A stretch of 64,000 bases of DNA, taken from NCBI RefSeq assembly GCF_000504245.1, contig NZ_KI632509.1, positions 1,611,723 to 1,675,722 on the forward strand. The letters run 5' to 3'. A program made the translations under genes and the position numbers. The notes beneath the pieces were generated by a model that did not search any database, had not been told where the DNA came from, and was given only the letters and a program-made list of their open reading frames with translations. Origin of the DNA: Haloechinothrix halophila YIM 93223 (GTDB taxonomy: Bacteria; Actinomycetota; Actinomycetes; Mycobacteriales; Pseudonocardiaceae). Below are positions 26,134 to 32,651 of the stretch, one piece after another (the first letter of the stretch is position 1; the number at the start of each line of letters is the position of its first letter).

Positions 26134-27576
26134 ATGGCGAACGTGACACGGGACCTGGTCGAGCGCGCTTCGCCGGACCAGACCGCGTTGATCACCATCG
26201 ACGCCGCGCGGAATCGCCGGGTGTGGACATTCGGTGAGCTGGCCGACGGCGCTCGTGCCACAGCCGCCAGGTTCGCCGAGCTTGGCGTGGGTCGCGGCGA
26301 CGTCGTCTACACGCTGTGCGGGTCGCGCAACGAGTGGGTGCTGACCATGCTGGCGTGCCTGCGGCTTGGTGCGGTGATGGCGCCGTGCAGTCCGATGCTG
26401 CGCGCCGACGACCTGCGTACCCGCGCGCGGACCGCCGAGCCGCGACTGGTGGTCGCCGGCGACCGGCACCTCGACGTCCTCGCCGAAGCGGGGCTCGACG
26501 GCAGCGTGCTGCCGCTGTCCGCATGGGACATCGAACCTGGCGCCGCGGACGTGCCACCTGCCCAGGACCTGCCGGACGACGACCCAGCGTTCCTGCTGTT
26601 CACGTCCGGTTCCACGGGAACGCCCAAGCCGGTGTGGCACGGCCAACGGTACGTCTGGGGGCAGCGCCTGCAGGCCGAGCACTGGCTGGGCGCCCGTCCC
26701 GGCGACATCGTGTGGAGCACCGCTGCGCCCGGCTGGTCGAAATCCACCCGCAACGCGTTCCTCGCGCCGTGGCTGATGGGCGCAGTCGCGGTGCTGTCCG
26801 AGGCGCGGTTTGACGTCGAGCAGCGGTTGGCGACGGTACGCGCCGAGGGCGTGACCGTGCTGTGCATGTCGCCGACCGAGTGGCGGATGCTGCTGGCGGC
26901 CGGGGAACCGCCCGCGCTGCCGTCGCTGCGGAGGTTGGTCGCGGCGGGGGAGCCGCTGGACAAGGAGACGATCGCCCAGTGGCGTGCCGCGACCGGGCTG
27001 ACCATCGCGGACGGCTACGGACAGACCGAGACCGGACACATCGCGGGATCACCGCCCGGTTCCGACGCGCCGCAAGGATCGGCGGGACTGCCGCTGCCCG
27101 GGGTAGGCACGCGCCTGCACGATGGCGAGCTGCAGGTGGATGCGGCGACGCTGCCCACGCTGTCGCTGGTGCCAGACACGGACTTGGTTGACGGCAGGTG
27201 GTGGCCGACCGGCGACCTGTTCGAGCAGGACGACGACGGCTGGCTGTTCTTCACGTCGCGCGCGGACGACGTGATCCTGTCGTCCGGTTACCGCATTGAC
27301 CCTGTCGAGGTGGAGACGGCGTTGCGCGGCCACGGCGCGGTGCGGGACTGCCTGGTGGCGGGGATACCGGACGCGCAGCGGGGTGAGGTCGTTGCCGCGT
27401 TGGTCGTGGTCGACAGCGACCCTCCGGAGGATCTGGCGGCGGTGTTGCAGCGGCACGTCCGCGCGGTCACCGCGCCGTACAAGTACCCGCGCGTGATCCG
27501 GTTCGTCGACGCGCTGCCCCGGACGACGACCGGCAAAGCCGCGCGAGACAAGGGACGGGAACTGTTGCGGGCGTGA
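26134..27576 (+). CDS. AMP-dependent acyl-CoA synthetase/ligase
   Basis: A 480-residue adenylating enzyme. The motifs are FLLFTSGSTGTPKPVWHG, DGYGQTETGH, the hinge region VILSSGYRIDPVEVE, and the catalytic Lys in RTTTGKAARDKG. It is at the short end for the family. It resembles medium-chain and benzoate-type CoA ligases (WSTAAPGWSK is characteristic of medium-chain acyl-CoA synthetases). The substrate is not determinable from the sequence. It stands alone; the ATG at 26134 follows the Thr-rich gene after about 150 bases. Confidence 0.88.
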   Translation: MANVTRDLVERASPDQTALITIDAARNRRVWTFGELADGARATAARFAELGVGRGDVVYTLCGSRNEWVLTMLACLRLGAVMAPCSPMLRADDLRTRARTAEPRLVVAGDRHLDVLAEAGLDGSVLPLSAWDIEPGAADVPPAQDLPDDDPAFLLFTSGSTGTPKPVWHGQRYVWGQRLQAEHWLGARPGDIVWSTAAPGWSKSTRNAFLAPWLMGAVAVLSEARFDVEQRLATVRAEGVTVLCMSPTEWRMLLAAGEPPALPSLRRLVAAGEPLDKETIAQWRAATGLTIADGYGQTETGHIAGSPPGSDAPQGSAGLPLPGVGTRLHDGELQVDAATLPTLSLVPDTDLVDGRWWPTGDLFEQDDDGWLFFTSRADDVILSSGYRIDPVEVETALRGHGAVRDCLVAGIPDAQRGEVVAALVVVDSDPPEDLAAVLQRHVRAVTAPYKYPRVIRFVDALPRTTTGKAARDKGRELLRA

Positions 27577-27739
27577 CGGCCGACCAATTTGGTGGCGCGC
27601 CAAGCATTTCGAACAACCGTGAGCGCCTGGTCCGCGGTGGCACACCAGCGGCGACACAGCCAAGCTGCGCAGGAAGAACGGCACGCTGGTCGACAGGTGC
27701 TCCTGGGGCAGTTCGGGTCCGGGCTACAAGTACTGCTGA
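27573..27739 (+). pseudogene. Possible frameshifted small gene with Cys-rich end
   Basis: A GTG at 27573 overlaps the ligase stop and opens a frame reading ADQFGGAPSISNNRERLVRGGTP. If one base is added near 27658, the other frame continues KLRRKNGTLVDRCSWGSSG and ends at TGA 27737-27739 after KYC. Both halves look more protein-like than the shadow frames around them. I do not recognise the product. It may be a small decayed gene or chance. Confidence 0.25.
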
Positions 27740-27787
27740 GGCCGACGCCGATGCGCTGCGCAACCGGTGATCGGTCATACTGGGTGT

Positions 27788-28111
27788 ATGGCAGAGGAAC
27801 GGGTGCTCTACAGCGAGCGTCGGCCCTACGTCGTGGCGGACAGCCTCGACGAGCTGGTGGGGCCGACGGTCGGTCTGGTCGAGCTGCCGTTGCGCCTGGA
27901 CTGGTCCGAGCAGGGCACCTACAACCTGGACGAACCCCGCGAGCTGAACCTCATGTACGAGCGGGTTCTCCGGGAAGCCATGGACGTTCAGGACCTGCGT
28001 CGCTACCTCAACGGGCCGATGCTGCGCGCGGTGTGGCGGCAGCTGTTCTTGCCACAGCGCGTGCGGGACCTCTGGGAACAGGGCTTCCCCGAGCTAGCGG
28101 ACGTCTCCTGA
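27788..28111 (+). CDS. Conserved protein upstream of an AbiEii-type toxin gene, probable antitoxin
   Basis: A 107-residue acidic protein starting MAEERVLYSERRPYV. It contains a PTVGLVELPLRLDWS stretch followed by RELNLMYERVLREAMD. I recall this family as the gene that precedes AbiEii-type nucleotidyltransferase genes in actinobacteria, where it probably acts as antitoxin; that is from memory. The toxin gene starts seven bases after its stop and is broken here. The reading frame itself is intact. The start at 27788 was preferred to an upstream ATG at 27767, whose extra residues are not conserved-looking. Confidence 0.6.
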   Translation: MAEERVLYSERRPYVVADSLDELVGPTVGLVELPLRLDWSEQGTYNLDEPRELNLMYERVLREAMDVQDLRRYLNGPMLRAVWRQLFLPQRVRDLWEQGFPELADVS

Positions 28112-28117
28112 ACGCCG

Positions 28118-28436
28118 ATGGACCCGCTGCATGAGCGCCTGGCACGCGTCGGGCTCAGCGCGATAGGCCGGTACGGCTTCTGCCTGGCTGGCGGGTACGC
28201 CGTTCAGGCCCACGGGCTGATCAACCGTCGCTCCGAGGACGTCGACCTCTTCACCACGGCTCGCCGTCGACCATGATCCGGGATTCCGCAGGGACATGTT
28301 CGCAGACGCACTGCAGGCTGTGCAGCGTTTGCCGCACTCGGCGTTCGCCGCGTACGGCATGTCGGACAGGGACGCGGAGGCTCTCGTCTCTCGTATCGTC
28401 AGCTACGCCAAGCAGGTCAACGATACGGCAGGCTGA
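28118..28436 (+). pseudogene. AbiEii-like nucleotidyltransferase toxin, internally deleted and frameshifted
   Basis: The first 52 codons (28118-28273) read MDPLHERLARVGL, then FCLAGGYAVQAHGL and SEDVDLFTT, the nucleotidyltransferase motif I of the AbiEii/AbiGii family, and stop at TGA 28274. The next frame then reads HDPGFRRDMFADALQAV through to TGA 28434-28436, which matches the family's C-terminus. About 130 or more central residues are missing at the junction near 28270 and the phase changes by one. The toxin should be inactive. Confidence 0.75.
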
Positions 28437-28446
28437 CGCCGACGCC

Positions 28447-29214
28447 TTACGTCCCTGTCGGGAACAGCATCGCCTCGGTGCCGCCGTCCACGGTCAGTGT
28501 CGTGCCGACGATCAGCCGTGCGCGTTCGGATAGCAGGAACGTGATGGCCTCGGCCACCTCCTCCGGCCGTCCTGGGCGGTCGATCGCGGACGGGTAGGCG
28601 TCGGCGAACTGGCCGAGCCTCGGATCGCCGCGCAGCTGCTTCGTCATCGCGGTGTCGACGAGGCCTGGCGCGACGGCGTTGACCCGGATTCCAGCGCCGA
28701 TCCACGCGGGCTTGACGCCTTCACGACGCGCCCACCAGGCCAGCGCTGCCTTTGTCGCGGGATACACGTGCACGGCGTCGTGCGCGGCGGCGGCCTCGCG
28801 GGTTTTCGGTTCGTCTCCTGCCAGGCATAGGTCAGCGACCTCGCGAGCCCAGCCGGGCTGGCAGGTAACCGAGTTCGAGCTCAGCAGTACCACGGCGGCC
28901 GGGCCCGCCAATAGCGGCCGCAATGCGCAGCACAACTCGACGGCGCCGAAGTAGTTCAGCGACACGACGTCGGCCGGATCGGTGTCGGTGAACCCGCCGA
29001 TCCCAGCGCATGGCACCACACCGGCGAGCCCATCCGGGGCCAGGGCGACGATCTGCTCAAGGGCGGCGCTACGTCCAGCCATTGTGGACAGATCGATCGT
29101 CACGTCAGCCGGGTTGCGGTCGACACCGATCACCCGGTGACCGTCTTCGCGCAGCCGGGACGCCGTCGCGGCACCGATCCCGGATGCCGACCCGGTCACC
29201 ACATACGTCCCCAT
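28447..29214 (-). CDS. SDR family oxidoreductase (3-alpha-hydroxysteroid dehydrogenase-like)
   Basis: A 255-residue short-chain dehydrogenase. TGSASGIG at residues 6-13 is the NAD(P) motif, VLLSSNSVT holds the catalytic Ser, and YPATKAAL holds the Tyr and Lys. The long insertion before YPATK (residues about 120-150) and the ending VDGGTEA are as in the bacterial 3-alpha-hydroxysteroid dehydrogenase/carbonyl reductase branch. The start at 29214 gives MGTYVVTGSAS; its ATG overlaps the TGA of the upstream secreted-protein gene by one base, so the two genes form an operon. Confidence 0.88.
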   Translation of the reverse strand: MGTYVVTGSASGIGAATASRLREDGHRVIGVDRNPADVTIDLSTMAGRSAALEQIVALAPDGLAGVVPCAGIGGFTDTDPADVVSLNYFGAVELCCALRPLLAGPAAVVLLSSNSVTCQPGWAREVADLCLAGDEPKTREAAAAHDAVHVYPATKAALAWWARREGVKPAWIGAGIRVNAVAPGLVDTAMTKQLRGDPRLGQFADAYPSAIDRPGRPEEVAEAITFLLSERARLIVGTTLTVDGGTEAMLFPTGT

Positions 29215-30713
29215 CACGACGAGTCGCTGTCGGTCACGCGCATGACTCCGGCCAAGGTAGCGAGATACGCGGCTCCGTCTGGTCCGAGATAGATCGAGGC
29301 GTAGTGGTTGTTCCACAACAGACCGGTGCCGCCCAGCCGCTTCCAAACGGTCCGTCCAGTGTGGATGTCGATGGCGGTGAAGTACCACGGGTCCGCCCGC
29401 ACGCCTTCCGGTTTGGTGTAGACGTAGAGCAGGCCGTTCGCCAGCGACGCCTTCGGCACGTTGGTCGGCGCGATCTCATCGGACGTCCACCGCGTCGCAC
29501 ACCCTGACCGGGAGAACTCCACACGTGCGATGCCTGGCGCCGTGCTTCCACCGAACATTGTCGACAGCGGACTCGTGTAGCCGTAGTTGTTCTCCACGAT
29601 GACCGACCGGCCTGCCGCGACGATGCTGTTCTCCGTGGCGCTCGTCCCTTCCTCGAACACCGGTACCGCGCACACTCGCCGCCGTGGCCGGTCCTTCGCC
29701 GTCCGATGGTAGGCGATCACGTGCATCCTCGGGTCGGCGTTGTCGGTGATGACCACGAGGTCGTCGCCCACCAGCGTCGGCGTCGTGCCGGAGCCCTGCG
29801 ACAACTGGCCAGGCTTGTGCCTTGACCCGCGGTCGTACTCCTCGCGCCACGTCACGCGCGGCTCGCCGTCCGGCCCTCGGTCGAACCGGTACAACGCGTG
29901 GGTGCTGACGATGAAGACGCCGCCGGTCTCGTCGACGGCGAAGGAGTTCACGATCTGCTCGCCGGACAGGCGGATCGACCGCACATCGCCGGATTCCGGG
30001 TCGACGGTGCCGACTCCGCCGCCCTGCGTGACGAACCAGATGTGGCCGCTCCAGTCGGGAAGCTGCGCGACAAGGCAGTCGCCGTCAGGAATGTGCTCGC
30101 CGAGGTCGTAGGTGCGTTCGAGGGCGAACCCTGGTGGGCCGTCCTGCTGGCCGACCACCCAGATCTGGGCGTTCGTCGTCGCGATCACCGCCCGGTCGCG
30201 GTGGTCGAGGTAGAAGTACGCCCCGGCGCAGATGTCCTCGAGCGGGCTCTTCTCCGGGTTCAGCTGGCGCGGCGGCAGCGGGTGTGCGCCGAGCACGGCC
30301 AGACTCTCCGGGTCAAGCAGCATCAGCCGCGACCCCTCCAGCCCGCCGCACAGCGCGACGATGCGGCCCGCGCGGTCGAAGGCCATCGTGGCGCACTCTT
30401 CGATGCCGTACGTCGCGGAGTTGATTCGCGGGTCCTCGCCGAGCGGGCCGCTGTGGGCGTACGCGTCGGAGGCGTAGGCGTCGTTGTGCATGCTGTTCGA
30501 CCCGTTGTCCGCGAGGTACGGATGCTCGGGAATCGGCCGCGACGCCACGGGATTGGCCACGGCCGGGGCGCCCTCGAACCGGGGCACGAACAGGTCGGCG
30601 GGTCCTGGCGGGATCGGCACCCAGGTGTGCGCCGATGCCGCGGGCACGCCCGCGGCCGCGATCGCGACCGTCGCGCACAGCGCGACCACCCGTGTGATCA
30701 GCGTTCTCGTCAT
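29214..30713 (-). CDS. Secreted beta-propeller-like protein, function unknown
   Basis: A 499-residue exported protein. MTRTLITRVVALC begins a Sec signal peptide ending near AASA (about residue 28). The mature part has repeated blades of the type FDRAGRIVALCGG, DETGGVFIVST, ANGLLYVYTKP and GPDGAAYLATL, suggesting a PQQ-enzyme-like propeller without recognisable catalytic residues. The start at 30713 is supported by an AGGAGGGG ribosome site; an ATG at 30734 would lie in the operator region. It is the first gene of a two-gene operon with an SDR. Two TetR-type operators lie directly upstream. I cannot name the substrate. Confidence 0.75.
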   Translation of the reverse strand: MTRTLITRVVALCATVAIAAAGVPAASAHTWVPIPPGPADLFVPRFEGAPAVANPVASRPIPEHPYLADNGSNSMHNDAYASDAYAHSGPLGEDPRINSATYGIEECATMAFDRAGRIVALCGGLEGSRLMLLDPESLAVLGAHPLPPRQLNPEKSPLEDICAGAYFYLDHRDRAVIATTNAQIWVVGQQDGPPGFALERTYDLGEHIPDGDCLVAQLPDWSGHIWFVTQGGGVGTVDPESGDVRSIRLSGEQIVNSFAVDETGGVFIVSTHALYRFDRGPDGEPRVTWREEYDRGSRHKPGQLSQGSGTTPTLVGDDLVVITDNADPRMHVIAYHRTAKDRPRRRVCAVPVFEEGTSATENSIVAAGRSVIVENNYGYTSPLSTMFGGSTAPGIARVEFSRSGCATRWTSDEIAPTNVPKASLANGLLYVYTKPEGVRADPWYFTAIDIHTGRTVWKRLGGTGLLWNNHYASIYLGPDGAAYLATLAGVMRVTDSDSS

Positions 30714-30724
30714 GACCCCTCCTG

Positions 30725-30742
30725 TGTAACCCACTGGTTACA
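30725..30742. promoter_or_regulatory. TetR-type operator, copy 1
   Basis: TGTAACC-CACT-GGTTACA is a perfect inverted repeat with seven-base arms and a four-base spacer. It lies 12 bases upstream of the secreted-protein start on the minus strand. The divergent TetR gene is 38 bases away on the other side. Confidence 0.8.
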
Positions 30743-30753
30743 AGTCAGATGAG

Positions 30754-30771
30754 TGTAACCGCGTGGTTATA
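30754..30771. promoter_or_regulatory. TetR-type operator, copy 2, overlapping the -10 of the TetR gene
   Basis: TGTAACC-GCGT-GGTTATA has the same arms as copy 1 with one mismatch. Its centre is 29 bases from the centre of copy 1. Its right arm runs into TATAGT (30768-30773), a good -10 for the TetR gene whose ATG is at 30780. Autoregulation is therefore likely. Confidence 0.8.
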
Positions 30772-30779
30772 GTGGGTCA

Positions 30780-31322
30780 ATGCGACGTCCACAGGGCCGA
30801 GACGAGGTCATGGCCGCCGTGCTGGCAGCCGCGACGGAGCTGCTGGCTGAGTCGGGGCCGCAGGACATCACCGTGCGGCGGATCGCCGAGCGCGCGGGAG
30901 TCAACCACGCGCTGGCGCATCGGCATTTCGGCACCAAGGAGGAGATCGTCCGGCAGGCGCTGCGCGTCCAGGCGGACACCGTCGCGGAAGACCTGGCTGG
31001 CCACGTCGCGCGGGATACCGACGTTGCTGAGCTGATGTCGGTGTTCGCGAACTACCCGACTTACTGGCGCTCGCTCGCGCATGTGGCGCTGCACGACCCG
31101 ACGCTGGCCGAACAAGGTGCCGCACCGACTACCCAGTTGTTCGTGGACCTGCTGCGCAAGGCCGGTGACGAGCAGGCGCGGGTCAGTGCGGCCGTCACCG
31201 CGTCGCTGATGCTTGGCTGGCTCGCGTTCGGCGACTTCGTCGTCACCGCGACCGGCGCTGACCGCGCGCGGACCGATCGTGCGGTGGCGAGCGCTGTCAG
31301 CGCGCTGCTGGGAAAGCGGTGA
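30780..31322 (+). CDS. TetR family transcriptional regulator
   Basis: A 180-residue regulator with an N-terminal helix-turn-helix (ITVRRIAERAGVNHALAHRHFGTKEEIV, residues about 30-57) and a C-terminal ligand domain. The ATG at 30780 lies six bases after a -10-like TATAGT, so the transcript is probably leaderless. Two matching palindromes lie in the 66-base gap shared with the divergent secreted-protein/SDR operon. It most likely represses both that operon and itself. The ligand is unknown; the partner SDR hints at a hydroxylated lipid or steroid. Confidence 0.9.
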   Translation: MRRPQGRDEVMAAVLAAATELLAESGPQDITVRRIAERAGVNHALAHRHFGTKEEIVRQALRVQADTVAEDLAGHVARDTDVAELMSVFANYPTYWRSLAHVALHDPTLAEQGAAPTTQLFVDLLRKAGDEQARVSAAVTASLMLGWLAFGDFVVTATGADRARTDRAVASAVSALLGKR

Positions 31323-31424
31323 TCACGGGCGGAGCGTGGATGCGGTCCGTACCGAATGTCGGTGGGCTTGGCTACCGTGATCGTGGCAGCCACACGAGAG
31401 TTTCGATCACGGGGAGATGTGCCA

Positions 31425-31988
31425 ATGGGGGAGCTCATTGTTGATGTGTTCGTCAGCGCGGACGGGTACGCACGTGGGTCGCGGTCGCCGGGTTACTTCG
31501 GTTTCGGCGGACCCGACCTGGAGTCGTGGATCAGCGAGCAGCTGAACCGGCCGCAGCGCCTGGTGATGGGACGGCGCACTTACACGATGCTCGACAGTCT
31601 TCCGGAGGAAGCGCGCGACGACGGCTGGCACCGCATGGCCGCCACGCCGACGATCGTGTTCTCCAGAACGCTGCGATCGGTGGCATGGCCGGGGGCCAGT
31701 GTCTGCGCTAACGATGTGTCGGATGAGGTGGAAAAGCTCAAACAGGACGGCGCGGAGAATCTGCGCACCGTTGGCAGCCTGTCCCTCGCACGGCAACTGC
31801 TCGCGGCTGGCCTGGTCGATCGTCTCCGGCTCGTTGTCTTCCCACTGCTTGTCGGCGAATCCGGGCGGGAGCCGGCTTTGGCTGGGATGCCTGACGTCGC
31901 ACTTGACCTCGTCGACCACGCCATCCTGGACGGCGGAATCGCGTACTACGACTACCGTCCCGCGGGTCCGCCGCCCTACGCCGAATGA
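31425..31988 (+). CDS. Dihydrofolate reductase family (RibD C-terminal-like) protein
   Basis: A 187-residue protein of the RibD-C/DHFR-like fold. MGELIVDVFVSADGYA starts it; VMGRRTYTMLDS and the later TVGSLSLARQLLAAGLVDRLRLVVFPLLVG are family marks for NADPH binding. These proteins are reductases of unknown substrate and are widespread in actinobacteria. ATG 31425 follows GGGGAG by seven bases; an upstream in-frame start at 31356 would add an unlikely segment. The VOC protein gene follows after 24 bases, probably in the same transcript. Confidence 0.85.
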   Translation: MGELIVDVFVSADGYARGSRSPGYFGFGGPDLESWISEQLNRPQRLVMGRRTYTMLDSLPEEARDDGWHRMAATPTIVFSRTLRSVAWPGASVCANDVSDEVEKLKQDGAENLRTVGSLSLARQLLAAGLVDRLRLVVFPLLVGESGREPALAGMPDVALDLVDHAILDGGIAYYDYRPAGPPPYAE

Positions 31989-32012
31989 CGTCGAGACACA
32001 GCAGGGGAGTCG

Positions 32013-32429
32013 ATGAGGACGTTGCATCTCAGCTTGCGTGTGGCCGATCTCGAGCGGTCGATTGCGTTCTACACCGCCGTGCGCTACGAGGTGGTCGGCA
32101 CCGTTCCCGATACGCCGCTCGGGCACCTGACCATGCTCAAGCTCCCCGATGACGAGTTCGTCGCCGTGGAACTCGTCCATGACCCGAGCACGACTGGCGT
32201 CGATAGCGGCAACGCCCTCAGTCACTTCGTCATCAGCGTGGCATCGATGGCTGCCACCATCGCGCAGCTCGCGGACCAGGGCATTGACGTCGACGCGCCG
32301 ACATCCCCTGATGGCTCGGCGGACTTCCTGACGACGTGGCTCACCGACCCGGACGGCAACCGCATCGAGCTTGTCCAGTGGCCAGCCGGTCATGCGGAAG
32401 GCATCACCGCAGCCGACTTCCAGGCGTAA
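32013..32429 (+). CDS. VOC/glyoxalase family protein
   Basis: A 138-residue protein with one vicinal-oxygen-chelate module: LHLSLRVADLERSIAFYTAV at the N-terminus, the metal-ligand region FVAVELVHD, and the C-terminal WLTDPDGNRIELVQW with its metal-binding Glu. The N-terminal His in LHLSL is the other typical ligand. It may be a lactoylglutathione lyase-like or bleomycin-resistance-like protein; the class cannot say which. GGGGAG precedes the ATG. It follows the DHFR-like gene closely. Confidence 0.88.
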   Translation: MRTLHLSLRVADLERSIAFYTAVRYEVVGTVPDTPLGHLTMLKLPDDEFVAVELVHDPSTTGVDSGNALSHFVISVASMAATIAQLADQGIDVDAPTSPDGSADFLTTWLTDPDGNRIELVQWPAGHAEGITAADFQA

Positions 32430-32534
32430 GACACGGGAGAGTTGCGGCCCCGGTCACGTGAACCTGCTCGGTTCCGCTGCGTCACGCATGGGGCCATAAA
32501 CGCCCATAAATCGGTTGAACGCCCAATTACCGGC

Positions 32535-32555
32535 AGTACTTCACTCGAAAGTGCT
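32535..32555. promoter_or_regulatory. Imperfect palindrome in the iorB leader
   Basis: AGTACTT (32535-32541) and AAGTGCT (32549-32555) are inverted complements at six of seven positions. A second dyad, TTTGT (32559-32563) with ACAAA (32570-32574), follows directly. Both lie in the 222-base leader of the molybdenum hydroxylase operon, which is locally AT-rich against the surrounding DNA. A regulator may bind here; none is adjacent. Confidence 0.35.
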
Positions 32556-32651
32556 CATTTTGTAGTGCCACAAATGCGCGGCTCAGCGGATAGCGTTTCG
32601 GCAGTCCGCGTCCGACGGCTCGCTCGTGACGTCGTTGTGAAAGGAAGTTCG

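Noticed and set aside
29898-30752. A 284-codon plus-strand frame opposite the secreted propeller gene
   Set aside because: It is Arg/Val/Ala-rich and antisense to a gene with a signal peptide, ribosome site and operators.
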